A stretch of 29,634 nt of DNA from JBLIOB01 sp047639575 (GCA_047639575.1 JBLIOB010000017.1:1-29634), one strand, 5' to 3'; shown: positions 8,789 through 17,558, numbered from the stretch's first letter. The notes: generated from the letters alone by a model not told the origin. Translations and numbers: made by a program.

Positions 8789-9832
8789 ATGAAAATTTGT
8801 TTTATAATGGATCCTTGGGAAAAACTAAATCCCAAACAAGATTCCAGCATCAGAATAATCCATGAATGTGTTCAAAGAGGTCATGAAGTTGCCATAACTC
8901 ATGCCAATAATCTCACCATTCGTGAAAGTGTGACGTTGAGTTTTTGCAAAACCTTTGTCAATGGGGCAAGTGTTTCTACTGGCATGACCGCATTTTACAA
9001 TAAGGCTAAATTCAATAAAGAATTAAGGCAACTAAATGAGTTTGACGTGATTTTTATGCGGGCTAATCCTCCCCTTGATCCTTTAGTTCTCAATTTTCTT
9101 GATTCCATAAAAGATGATTGTTTTATAATAAATGCGATTGATGGTCTTCGTGAGGCAAACAATAAGATTTATACTGCGGCCTATTTTGATCCTGAAAGAG
9201 AACTGATACCAACTACCCACGTTTCTAAAAATATTGACTACTTAGTCCGTATGATTGAGGAATCAGAAAATGATAAAATGATAATGAAACCCCTCGATGG
9301 ATACGGAGGGAGTGGGGTTATTGTAATCGAAAAGTCAGCAATGCACAATATAAAATCGCTACTTGATTTTTATATAAACCGTGGCGAAGGAAAATCCAAC
9401 TACGTGATTCTACAAGATTATGTTGAGGGTGCAGAAGATGGTGATGTACGAGTGTTAATGCTTAATGGAAAGCCAATTGGAGCTTTACGCAGAAGACCTG
9501 CAAAAGGTGATGCAAGATCCAATATTTCAGCTGGAGGTAGCGTAGAAAAATATAAACTAAATGCCTCCGACAAAATTCTTTGTAAAAAGATTGGGGAAAA
9601 ATTAATTCGAGATGGAATATACTACGCTGGATTAGATTTAATTGGAGGAAAACTTATAGAGGTAAATGTTATTAGTCCAGGAACCATTACAGATATTAAT
9701 AGATTAAATAACACAAAATTGCAACGCAAAATTGTTAATTACATTGAGGATGTAGTAGCCCAAATTAAAATAGATAAAGCGGATTTTAGGCCAATAGATA
9801 TGATTGAAGATGCAGAAACTGGAAATAAATGA
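8789..9832 (+). CDS. GshB-like ATP-grasp ligase (glutathione synthetase family)
   Basis: A 347-residue cytoplasmic ATP-grasp enzyme of the prokaryotic glutathione synthetase type. The N-terminal signature KICFIMDPWEKLNPKQDSS, the NPPLDPLVLNFLD segment and NAIDGLREANNKIYTA match GshB. The ATP-grasp core follows with the KPLDGYGGSG loop (Lys167 onward), the QDYVEGAEDGDVRVLML segment, RRRPAKGDARSNISAGG, and EVNVISPGTITDI with the metal-binding Glu and Asn. No gshA-type gene is present, and the next gene, a fused amidohydrolase/DUF1704 protein, overlaps it by 23 bases and is certainly co-transcribed. This pairing is widespread, and the substrate may be a peptide or amino-acid derivative other than gamma-glutamylcysteine (inference). 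The family is secure; the reaction is not. Confidence 0.88.
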   Translation: MKICFIMDPWEKLNPKQDSSIRIIHECVQRGHEVAITHANNLTIRESVTLSFCKTFVNGASVSTGMTAFYNKAKFNKELRQLNEFDVIFMRANPPLDPLVLNFLDSIKDDCFIINAIDGLREANNKIYTAAYFDPERELIPTTHVSKNIDYLVRMIEESENDKMIMKPLDGYGGSGVIVIEKSAMHNIKSLLDFYINRGEGKSNYVILQDYVEGAEDGDVRVLMLNGKPIGALRRRPAKGDARSNISAGGSVEKYKLNASDKILCKKIGEKLIRDGIYYAGLDLIGGKLIEVNVISPGTITDINRLNNTKLQRKIVNYIEDVVAQIKIDKADFRPIDMIEDAETGNK

Positions 9833-11813
9833 AATAGTAAATCTAATTGAAGCCGAAAAGACATTTGAAGCCGCTGCTAGTGATGGGTCATTTCGTATAA
9901 AGATTAATCGGTATCTTCCTTATTGTTGCACAGCTATTCATGATGGAAGTCACTTAAGATCATCTCTTTCAGACAAAATCGCGTTAAGTGATTATGAACG
10001 ATGGTTTGAAGAAGACCCATCAACCGGAGATTTTATCGCTTCAATGCCAATAACCTTAATTGGATGTGATTCTCGTTTTGAATATGACTTGAATCGAAAC
10101 GAAAAAGCTTGTATTTATGAAGAGGCATGGGGTAAAAAAGTGTGGAAAAAACCGTTAACCTCAAGAGATAAACTAATCAGTAGGCGGAAACATGCCAATT
10201 ATTATAAAGTCACGCATGCCTTAATCTCGAAATTAGAACAGCTTTTTGATGGATGCGTTGTATATGATCTTCACTCATATAATTTCCAAAGATGGGACAG
10301 GTCGGTGCCGTTATTCAACATCGGCACTGAAAATATTGACCAAAATAAATTCGCACCCATCTGCGAAAATTGGAAAGAGGAATTAGGCAAAATACGAATT
10401 AGAGATATTGAAAATAAAACCTCCATTAACGATGTTTTTAAAGGAAGGGGATATAATCTTGAATACATCACAAAGAACTTCCATAAAACCCTTGTTTTAG
10501 CAACGGAGGTGAAAAAGGTTTATTGCAATGAATTGTCGGGGGAAAGCTATCCTAGAATAATAAAAGTACTCCAACAAAGCTTGAAACGTGCCATACTAAA
10601 CAATGCTAATTTCTTTAGTCAAACCATGACTAACTGGAAACACAAAGAAGTTGGAATGTTGTTAGATAAGAAAATCGATCCGGCAATTCTCAAAGTTGAC
10701 AAAGCACTATATGGCCTATTAAAGAATTTTGAACTCTTAGCTTTTGTTAATCCAATTAATACAGTTGCAGAGAAAAGAAAATTCTTCAAGAATAAGCAAA
10801 CTAGCTTGCCTAAATTTAAGTATAGTCCCATTCGAATTAGTCCTTACGAATTGAAGCAGAAGCTAAGTGAATTGCGAACGCAAGACATATCAGATGTTAC
10901 TAGCAGACATTTATATGAGTCTGTAATTAACGCTTACTTTGACAAGATAGACATGTTGGCAACCCTCTCCACAAATCAGTTCTTCTATAACTCGTTACGT
11001 TACTTTGGACGACCGTCAAAAAACGACATTCAAAATGCAAAATATTTAATCCACCTTCCACAAATTGCTGGTCAACCCAGCCAATCTCCTACCCTATCTA
11101 CTGAGGAGGCTATGTTAATGTTTAAGGATAGTTTGACTGAATACGGATTTAACACTAAAATTGAAAAAAGCAGCAAGATAATTTCTCAAGTAATGGTGTT
11201 GAACTCTAGGAAAACAATCTTGTTTAGACCTGATGCTAAATTCACTCATAAAGAAGTAAAGGCGCTAGTTGAACATGAAATTGGAGTCCATATGGTAACT
11301 ACAACAAATTCCAATTTGCAAAAGCTGAAAATATTTAATCTTGGACTACCTGTTAATACTCGAACCCAGGAAGGTTTAGCCATTTTGTCAGAATATCTTA
11401 GCGGGAACATTACGATGAAACGTTTGAAGAAATTGGCCTACCGCGTTCTCATTGTTGACATGATGTGTAGCGGTGCGAATTTCATGGAATGCTTCAATTT
11501 TCTGTACGGAACCTATTTAAAAGATCGAGATGAAGCTTTTAGTATTGTGGCCCGTGTATTCAGAGGTGGAGGCTTTACAAAAGACTACTTATACCTCAGC
11601 GGTTTTGTGGAAGTACTTAGATTTTGGGAAAACAACAATAATCTAGAACCCTTGTTAGTCGGGAAAATGTCCCTTGGTTTTTACAATACCATTAATGAGA
11701 TGATTGAAAGGGAAATGATTCAGAAACCTAAATTCGTTACCCATAGCTTTGTTAATTCCCATGAAGATGAAAACAATAGTATATACGAATACATTTTGGG
11801 TGGGTTAAAATAA
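9810..11813 (+). CDS. Fused N-formylglutamate-amidohydrolase-like and DUF1704 (QEGLA, MATCAP-like) protein
   Basis: About 667 residues. ATG at 9810 (MQKLEINEIV) is preferred to the TTG two codons upstream. The N-terminal third resembles HutG-type N-formylglutamate amidohydrolases: IHDGSHLRSSL (His44, Asp45), TLIGCDSRFEYDLNR, and VVYDLHSYN (His155). From about residue 290 it is DUF1704, called flavohemoglobin-expression-modulating QEGLA protein: KYSPIRISPYEL, the zincin motif HEIGVH (His489, Glu490, His494), and TQEGLAILSEY at 520-524. DUF1704 contains the eukaryotic tubulin carboxypeptidase MATCAP, which uses the same HExxxH motif. It is thus a predicted two-headed hydrolase, cytoplasmic, translated together with the upstream ATP-grasp ligase. 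Ligase plus peptidase suggests making and trimming of a small peptide or peptide tag (inference). Confidence 0.87.
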   Translation: MQKLEINEIVNLIEAEKTFEAAASDGSFRIKINRYLPYCCTAIHDGSHLRSSLSDKIALSDYERWFEEDPSTGDFIASMPITLIGCDSRFEYDLNRNEKACIYEEAWGKKVWKKPLTSRDKLISRRKHANYYKVTHALISKLEQLFDGCVVYDLHSYNFQRWDRSVPLFNIGTENIDQNKFAPICENWKEELGKIRIRDIENKTSINDVFKGRGYNLEYITKNFHKTLVLATEVKKVYCNELSGESYPRIIKVLQQSLKRAILNNANFFSQTMTNWKHKEVGMLLDKKIDPAILKVDKALYGLLKNFELLAFVNPINTVAEKRKFFKNKQTSLPKFKYSPIRISPYELKQKLSELRTQDISDVTSRHLYESVINAYFDKIDMLATLSTNQFFYNSLRYFGRPSKNDIQNAKYLIHLPQIAGQPSQSPTLSTEEAMLMFKDSLTEYGFNTKIEKSSKIISQVMVLNSRKTILFRPDAKFTHKEVKALVEHEIGVHMVTTTNSNLQKLKIFNLGLPVNTRTQEGLAILSEYLSGNITMKRLKKLAYRVLIVDMMCSGANFMECFNFLYGTYLKDRDEAFSIVARVFRGGGFTKDYLYLSGFVEVLRFWENNNNLEPLLVGKMSLGFYNTINEMIEREMIQKPKFVTHSFVNSHEDENNSIYEYILGGLK

Positions 11814-11867
11814 GTTGAGCGCATATGGATTTCACTTAAAGAATTACATCTCTTATTTGAAATTATC

Positions 11868-12109
11868 TTATCTGATAACCACAAATTCAACTTTTATCTC
11901 TCTATCCGAACGAAGCCAGACTTCCCTAGCGTTGTAAAAATGATATTATCAGGTTAGAATAGTGGCGCTAATTCTGAAAAATTATTTAGGGACAGAATAA
12001 ACATTGAATAATCACAGTACCCTCCATTATTTACTCCTTCCGTCAAATTTTCAAATTCTTGGATAACAATTTCGCGAGTCTTATCTAGAATTTTTCATGT
12101 ATCAGTCAT
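11868..12109 (-). pseudogene. Decayed minus-strand coding fragments in the 11814-12173 gap
   Basis: The 360-base gap between the DUF1704 gene and the nuclease gene has no intact gene. On the minus strand, 12109-11954 reads MTDT, a TGA, then KILDKTREIVIQEFENL, TEGVNNGGYCDYSMF and a stop, a coding-like stretch with one nonsense codon. Further on, 11945-11868 reads NAREVWLRSDREIKVEFVVIR and a stop, which looks like a protein C-terminus. The two pieces are in different frames and may come from different genes. I could not assign a family. Confidence 0.35.
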
Positions 12110-12173
12110 TCCATCCTTCCTAACGGATCGATTCATGACGTTCTTATAAAGCACAGTCAATATTTGAGACACT

Positions 12174-14876
12174 CTACCATGCTCGCTGAATTACAATTCT
12201 TTGCGTTTGCTCCATTCCATTCTCAATTGAAATTTTTACTTGATAGACCCCATTGATCAGGCTTTGAGTATCGATATTTATGCTATTCGCTAAAGTGATT
12301 TTGGATGACATTACAATACGTCCGGTAAGATCAATTATTTGATACCCGCTCATCATTTTACTTGACTCGATAAAGATTACGTTATTGGCCGGATTCGGGA
12401 AAAGCTTTAGCTCACTCTTTTCAAAAGATGATATTCCTGATGGTGTAATCACTAAATCAATGTAAATAAGACTGTCACAATTAGCCGCATTTGGAATTGT
12501 ATCTATATAGTTTCCAGACACCGTGAGTATCGCTCCACTTGGTGCTATAAATGAATCAATCATGGATATTGAAATTGAATCGAAAGAGTTGGAATTAAGC
12601 GTTAGCATAACTACAGCTGAAGTATCATTTGGAGATGTCGGTCCAGTCACGATACAACGGTAGCTTGATCCATTCAAGCTTATGCTAGGTGCTACTATAG
12701 AAACTGAATTAGTAGAACTACCGCTAAATGTAGCGTTGTCTATTAAAGAACTCCAGGCCCCAGAAGAGTCAACTTCCCACTGATAGCCAGAAGCATTAGA
12801 TGCAAAAACAGTAAAAAATGTATTTTGTCCTTCACAAATATCAGTACTAACAGGTTCCGTAGTAACGATTGGTGCTGTCCCTCCTACCGAAGGATGATCA
12901 AAAGATAAGTTCATAATTACTGGAAGATGATCAGAGCTTTCATACAATGCCGTTGCAATACTATCTGGTACAGATGTATTTAAAGGTGAAATTACATTTC
13001 CATTAAATCTTAATCCATCCTGTCCAACTGCCCAATAGCTATTAGGGATATTTGTAATTCGATCAGTGCCATTAACCATAGCTGTGGAGGTCATAATCCA
13101 ATCGTATCGATCATCCATTCCTCCGAATACACCACCATCGCCTAAATCACTATCACGGGTAGACTGGGTGTGCACGTTGGCAAATGCGGCATTATTGTTC
13201 CATGCCCCAAAAGTATTAATCGGGTCATTAAGACTTGCAGCAGGAAATACAGGGTGATTAATTAAATTTTGAAACCCAACTTCTACATCCGATTGCGCAT
13301 TTAAATCTCCCAGCAAAACGTAATTCACAATATTTTCTTTCGCAATCCAGCTAATTATAGAATCAGATTTTTCATCTCGATCTGCCAAGTCTGATGCAGA
13401 AGAACCTGCTTTCATATGCGTAACAACAGCCGTTAACCATATCGTATCTTGAAGAATAGCCAAATCCGGATAATTATAATAAAGCTTATAAACGTTTGGC
13501 AGTCGTTGGCTCGGAACAGTTATCGTAGTTTGAGAATGCATTACAAACTTTCGTGTATCGTAATAGAGCATATTAGAAAGAGGACTTGCACTGGGCACAT
13601 CATAAGCTGCCTTTGCATACCATGTCACTCCACCCACGTTTAACGCTCCATTTAACAAACTATCACCATAGGTTGATAATGAAGTAACGATTTCATTTAC
13701 TGCTAATAGATCAGGCTGAGTATGTTCATATATCTTAGCTAATCGTTCGTTTTTTTCTGTAACGGACAATGGCGTTGGTGGCGACCCTGGAGCTTCGCCT
13801 CCATAATACAATAGATTGTGTGTCATTATCGAAACGTAATCAGTAATGGTAACATTTTGGACTGCCACCCCCATTGTGACATTAGTTTGTGCGTTTAAGC
13901 CCAGCGTTATTTGAATCGCTTCTGGACCTTCAAAATCAGCATCGTTGATTGTTTTTAAAAGAATTGATGCTGAAGCTTGCCCGTTCAATATTGTAATTGT
14001 AGCTGGTAGAGCATTATAATCGACTCCAGAAATAGCACTTCCCAGTGTTGATAATGTGAATGTTTTATCTGCATCTACTGGAAGTGTTGCGTTAACACTA
14101 ACTAATACGGTATGACCTTCGTTGATTGTATCTTTTTCTACAGACAAACTAACCTCAGGAGTTCCACCAGCGGTAGACTGTACAAGAATATCATCCAACC
14201 AAAATTCACCCGCTCGAGTAGTTGTAAAACGGAAAAGTCCTCCGACCCACGGATTAACTGGTGCGAATGTTGCATCTGTAGCAGTTCCAACACTAACCAA
14301 GGCATCAAATCCTCCATCGTTATCAATTAATACTTCCCAATCTCCTGCAATTGTTCTTGTCACCTCGAATCCATACCAAGAATCTGCAGCAACATCGAAG
14401 GTTGGAGCAGTTATTAAAGTTGCACCAGACACACCTCCATCAATTCTATGTAATTCAATTGGATCTGCAGCTCCAGTTGAGGTTATTTGGACACCTAAAG
14501 CATATCCATTGGCTCCACCATCTTTGATGTTAGGCTGATCTGATAACAATTGAAACCAAAACCTATTATTAGAAGATGGGTCCCAGGGTCCATTTTTCCA
14601 TTGCCAGCGCCAAGTCAAATCTCCTGTTGACGGATCTGTAGTTAACTGCTGAACTATAGTAGAAGTGTCTACACCAGTGGTAAGGGCATGTTTCAATGAA
14701 AAAGATCCATTAAGTGCGGGAAGTCCGGAACCTGTCCAATGACCAACAACCCCTTCGGTCCAGCCAACTAGATCTCCATCTTCGAAATCATCACTTAATA
14801 ATGTTGTTTGTGCATAATTAGTTGTTGCGAAGGTTGTTATAGCACACACAACCAAGCATCGGAGAAATAATAGCAT
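12174..14876 (-). CDS. Secreted T9SS endonuclease/exonuclease/phosphatase-family protein with Calx-beta domain
   Basis: A 900-residue exported protein. A signal peptide (MLLFLRCLVVCAITTFATT, then NYAQ) is followed by a lectin-like N-terminal domain (DDFEDGDLVGWTEG, residues about 28-235), a Calx-beta domain at about 240-345 (INEGHTVLVSV, SGVDYNALPATITI, NDADFEGPE), and an EEP-superfamily domain at about 347-655. The EEP catalytic motifs are intact: MTHNLLYYGG, LLAVNEI, VVTHMKAGS, LLGDLNAQSD and SSDHLPVIM. An Ig-like domain at about 670-755 and a type A T9SS sorting domain from about 819 (LKLFPNPANN, GVYQVKI) complete it. It is probably an extracellular or surface phosphodiesterase or nuclease, perhaps for using external DNA (inference). 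A -7 box lies at 14903-14910; no same-strand partner is adjacent. Confidence 0.9.
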   Translation of the reverse strand: MLLFLRCLVVCAITTFATTNYAQTTLLSDDFEDGDLVGWTEGVVGHWTGSGLPALNGSFSLKHALTTGVDTSTIVQQLTTDPSTGDLTWRWQWKNGPWDPSSNNRFWFQLLSDQPNIKDGGANGYALGVQITSTGAADPIELHRIDGGVSGATLITAPTFDVAADSWYGFEVTRTIAGDWEVLIDNDGGFDALVSVGTATDATFAPVNPWVGGLFRFTTTRAGEFWLDDILVQSTAGGTPEVSLSVEKDTINEGHTVLVSVNATLPVDADKTFTLSTLGSAISGVDYNALPATITILNGQASASILLKTINDADFEGPEAIQITLGLNAQTNVTMGVAVQNVTITDYVSIMTHNLLYYGGEAPGSPPTPLSVTEKNERLAKIYEHTQPDLLAVNEIVTSLSTYGDSLLNGALNVGGVTWYAKAAYDVPSASPLSNMLYYDTRKFVMHSQTTITVPSQRLPNVYKLYYNYPDLAILQDTIWLTAVVTHMKAGSSASDLADRDEKSDSIISWIAKENIVNYVLLGDLNAQSDVEVGFQNLINHPVFPAASLNDPINTFGAWNNNAAFANVHTQSTRDSDLGDGGVFGGMDDRYDWIMTSTAMVNGTDRITNIPNSYWAVGQDGLRFNGNVISPLNTSVPDSIATALYESSDHLPVIMNLSFDHPSVGGTAPIVTTEPVSTDICEGQNTFFTVFASNASGYQWEVDSSGAWSSLIDNATFSGSSTNSVSIVAPSISLNGSSYRCIVTGPTSPNDTSAVVMLTLNSNSFDSISISMIDSFIAPSGAILTVSGNYIDTIPNAANCDSLIYIDLVITPSGISSFEKSELKLFPNPANNVIFIESSKMMSGYQIIDLTGRIVMSSKITLANSINIDTQSLINGVYQVKISIENGMEQTQRIVIQRAW

Positions 14877-14902
14877 ACGAGTAATTTGAGTTGGTAGTTC
14901 TG

Positions 14903-14910
14903 CGAAGATA
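14903..14910 (-). promoter_or_regulatory. -7 box for the secreted nuclease gene
   Basis: The minus strand reads TATCTTCG, identical to the box upstream of truA (17551-17558), 26 bases before the ATG at 14876. No -33 TTTG was seen. Confidence 0.35.
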
Positions 14911-15095
14911 GACTAATTAAAATCTTGAGATTCTTCGAGTCGGACTACTCTAAAGCGGGTGACCAATGTAACTATTAACGGGCTATCACCTCTAACAACT
15001 CAGAATAAAATGAATTAACAAGCAAAAGCGGTTTGAGTGAAATCTCAGACGACTTTTTTATCATTTTCAACTTCTTAATCCGAAATAATTTTAAA

Positions 15096-15335
15096 CTACA
15101 GGTCCTTGCTATGCTGTTTACTATCTTCTTTAAGATCGTGAACATCAATGATTACACGATCCTTATCTATGCCATTTTTCTTAACGAGATAATCTACCAC
15201 ATCTTGCGCCCTTTCTTCGGATAACTGATGATTCACTACTTCAGCATTTGCAAAACTTTCTGCACTTATTCTCATTGCCGGGTGTTGTTGAAGGAGCTTT
15301 ATTAATCGAGTAAATTCTGTGTCATATTTGTGCTT
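15096..15335 (-). pseudogene. OmpA-domain remnant
   Basis: The minus strand is open for 79 codons with clear OmpA-family (peptidoglycan-binding C-terminal domain) sequence: EFTRLIKLLQQHPAMRIS, then HQLSEERAQDVVDYLVKKNG and IDKDRVIIDV, corresponding to the helix-strand-helix of that domain. It has no start codon, a TGA directly upstream (15336-15338), and it stops after KEDSKQHSKDL before the usual C-terminal NRRVEF-type motif. Upstream of the TGA the same frame continues SVFVGFSK. The domain is therefore missing its beginning and end and cannot be functional. The remaining gap 14877-15403 contains only the nuclease promoter region and repeat copy B. Confidence 0.75.
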
Positions 15336-15389
15336 TCACTTTGAAAACCCTACAAACACTGAAGAGTTAAATGCTGTATTGGGAAGTAA
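15322..15389 (+). repeat. Dispersed ~65-base repeat, copy B
   Basis: Homologous to 8668-8734 (34 of 48 bases in the ungapped core). Read on the plus strand it gives HFENPTNTEELNAVLGS. It overlaps the upstream edge of the minus-strand OmpA remnant, and its last 15 bases equal the end of mnmE. Confidence 0.5.
15375..15389 (+). repeat. Exact 15-base copy of the 3' end of mnmE
   Basis: TGTATTGGGAAGTAA here equals 394-408, the last four codons and stop of mnmE, in the same orientation. This is the arrangement expected for attL/attR of an element inserted at mnmE, but no integrase gene is present between or beside the copies. Confidence 0.35.
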
Positions 15390-15403
15390 CTATATCAGTC
15401 TTA

Positions 15404-16600
15404 CTATAAATCCTCTGGGAGGTATTTTAATCTAAGCTCATCATAAGCTTTAGGGAAATATTTATTTAGAAAAGCCGTATAGTAATTGTAAGTCTTATGT
15501 TGAAAGAAAGGCGGTTCTTTTTTATAAAGCGACTCATCTTCAAACACTCCATTCTCGTCTAGTTTATACAGAGTCATCAATGATTCATTTTTTAATACGG
15601 TAGAATCCATAAGTATTTTTGGATATTCAACTTCAGCTAATTCAATTCTATTCTTACTTACTACGTAATCAGCCTTTTCCATTATTGGCGGCATTTCAAC
15701 ATCGCCCACTTTTTTTGTTATTTGTTTACCGGCTGAAGCTGATGTGCGTTTAAGGATTTTTGAAACACTTCCTCCAGTCATTTTGCGCATTGCTTCTAAC
15801 GCAGCATCTTTAGCGTTATATGTGGTATCTAGAAACATTCTTAAAACACTTTCACCCGTACTGATTTTTTTTCGCTCCCCCGGTGACAAAGGCAATTGAG
15901 GTACAATGTCTTTCACATTCACAATACTGTAATAGGTGCCTTTTTCAAATTGAGCTGAGCAGGCATCGACAAACATTCTATTGCCAATTTTTGGATGAGC
16001 AAAGGCATAGGTTTTAAACGTGTTCTTTTTTGAAATTACGCCTTTCGGTAAATTTTCTAAATATGCCCTGAGCAAAATAGCCAGCGCACCTCCTTGACTA
16101 TGACCAGTAATAGTGATGTTATAAATTCCATCTCCATTTAAGCTTTTGATATTATCTATAACTGCTTCAGCTAGAAACGCTATTCCCAAAGCATAGCCAG
16201 AATGTACACCAGCGTTATCAACTGCTGTAAACTCATAAACAAAAGTTCTTTCTTCCAATTTTATTTCACCTTTTGCGGGAATCATGGACGCATATATATT
16301 TTCCATCCAGCTAATTTTTTTAGCTGTCGATCCTCTCAAATTAATCACCGCACTTGTTGGGGTTTCATAGATCTGGTATTTATTGTCCATACCAAAAACG
16401 CCCGAAGTAAATCTTTTTTTATACCCTTCTGGTATGATCTGCTTATCCGATTTATATAATTCTAAAAAAGTATAGCTATTGCATATAGCTATCATCTCTC
16501 TAGCTTCTCTGGTGTTTTCTTCTGTATAAAACTGACAAATGCCATCTAGGCTAAAAAACACTAAACAGAGGAATATGATATTTGTTTTTGGTTGAAGCAT
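15404..16600 (-). CDS. Secreted class 3 lipase-family protein
   Basis: A 398-residue exported protein with signal peptide (MLQPKTNIIFLCLVFFSLDG, then ICQ). The alpha/beta-hydrolase core of lipase class 3 is visible: AVINLRGST strand, the nucleophile elbow ITGHSQGGALAILL with Ser168, TYAFAHPKIGN, and VNVKDIVPQLP with the likely catalytic Asp231. The C-terminal part after about residue 250 has no recognised domain and no T9SS sorting signal, so it probably stays in the periplasm or outer membrane. The predicted activity is cleavage of acylglycerols or other lipid esters; the substrate is unknown. It lies 147 bases after truA on the same strand and could be read from the same transcript. Its stop lies 15 bases from the mnmE-end repeat. 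Confidence 0.85.
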   Translation of the reverse strand: MLQPKTNIIFLCLVFFSLDGICQFYTEENTREAREMIAICNSYTFLELYKSDKQIIPEGYKKRFTSGVFGMDNKYQIYETPTSAVINLRGSTAKKISWMENIYASMIPAKGEIKLEERTFVYEFTAVDNAGVHSGYALGIAFLAEAVIDNIKSLNGDGIYNITITGHSQGGALAILLRAYLENLPKGVISKKNTFKTYAFAHPKIGNRMFVDACSAQFEKGTYYSIVNVKDIVPQLPLSPGERKKISTGESVLRMFLDTTYNAKDAALEAMRKMTGGSVSKILKRTSASAGKQITKKVGDVEMPPIMEKADYVVSKNRIELAEVEYPKILMDSTVLKNESLMTLYKLDENGVFEDESLYKKEPPFFQHKTYNYYTAFLNKYFPKAYDELRLKYLPEDL

Positions 16601-16747
16601 ATAGTAAATTACAAGCCAAAATTAAGCCAAAAACTCTTTACCTTCTTTAAAACAATCAGTATTCTTCCATCAATGGACTTTTCCATTCTATTGAAGAGAT
16701 ATGTAACTACTTATAACAGGATCAGAGAAATAGATTAAAACATTTAG

Positions 16748-17542
16748 CTACTCTTCTAACCCTGTTTTTAGTAAACGATACATTTCATTCTTATTATCTA
16801 GATCAAAATAGGGATAATCAACTTTTGAAAGATATAAACCATTGGGAAACGCAGGTGGTTTTTCTGGTAGGTCTACCGGATTTTCTAGTAAGTTTTTAAA
16901 CTCCTCCAGTTTCATTTCTTTGCGCCCAACTTTAAGAAGGGCAAAAACGATAATTCGAATCATCCCTCGTAAAAATCTTGTAGCCGTAATGTTAAACCGC
17001 AGTCGCTGATTGGATTCATCCACATAGAGGGCGGCCTTAGTAACAGTGCAACGTGTATGTTTATGTGCATTTGGCTGCTTACAAAAAGATAGGAAATCAT
17101 TGTATAACGGCAAAAGCGAAACTGCCTCCCGCATCAGATTAAAGTCTACATCTTGTAAATCATATAAGGAGCTAAATTGAGTCAGAGCGGGGTCCTTACT
17201 TCCATGAATGAAGTAGTCATAGGTCCGTGCGTCTGCATCAAACCTTGCGTGCTGCTCCTCTTCCATTTCAATTATGTCATATACCACTATGTCACTTGGC
17301 AAATGATTGTTGAGTAAGAATTTAAGGTCTATTGCTAAGGAATCTTCTAACGTGATATGACAAATGTATTGGCTTGCATGCACTCCAGCATCTGTTCGTC
17401 CGCATCCTAATACGGTTACTTCTTCTTTGAAAATGATTTTCAATTTCTCTTGTAATGTACCTTGAATTGAAACAACATTTGGTTGCCATTGCCATCCTCG
17501 GTAATTACTACCATTAAAACCAATATGAAGAAATATTCTCAT
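16748..17542 (-). CDS. truA: tRNA pseudouridine(38-40) synthase TruA
   Basis: 264 residues, the normal length for TruA. It converts uridines 38, 39 and 40 of the anticodon arm to pseudouridine in the cytoplasm. The N-terminal strand MRIFLHIGFNGSNYRGWQWQ, the catalytic motif GCGRTDAGVHA with nucleophile Asp51, the HARFDADARTYDYFI segment, LSFCKQPNAHKHTRC, and the C-terminal FLRGMIRIIV.ALLKVGR motif are all present. The start at 17542 places MRIF at the N-terminus as in homologues. A TATCTTCG -7 box lies nine bases upstream, so the message would be almost leaderless. The secreted lipase gene follows on the same strand. Confidence 0.97.
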   Translation of the reverse strand: MRIFLHIGFNGSNYRGWQWQPNVVSIQGTLQEKLKIIFKEEVTVLGCGRTDAGVHASQYICHITLEDSLAIDLKFLLNNHLPSDIVVYDIIEMEEEQHARFDADARTYDYFIHGSKDPALTQFSSLYDLQDVDFNLMREAVSLLPLYNDFLSFCKQPNAHKHTRCTVTKAALYVDESNQRLRFNITATRFLRGMIRIIVFALLKVGRKEMKLEEFKNLLENPVDLPEKPPAFPNGLYLSKVDYPYFDLDNKNEMYRLLKTGLEE

Positions 17543-17550
17543 TACACGGA

Positions 17551-17558
17551 CGAAGATA
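17551..17558 (-). promoter_or_regulatory. -7 box for truA
   Basis: The minus strand reads TATCTTCG nine bases before the ATG at 17542; the same box stands before the nuclease gene at 14903-14910. No -33 TTTG at the usual distance. Confidence 0.35.

Noticed and set aside
11825..11870. A third copy of the 65-base repeat, suggested by CATATGGATTTCACTT
   Set aside because: Only the first 15-20 bases resemble copies A and B; the CTGTATT..GGGAA end is missing, so chance similarity in AT-rich DNA is enough.
14122..14538. A 138-codon plus-strand reading frame
   Set aside because: It lies opposite the Calx-beta and N-terminal part of the secreted nuclease and has no protein-like motif; it is an antisense shadow.
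409..15389. A complete integrative element at mnmE
   Set aside because: No integrase, recombinase or conjugation gene was found between the repeats, so only a possible footprint is claimed.
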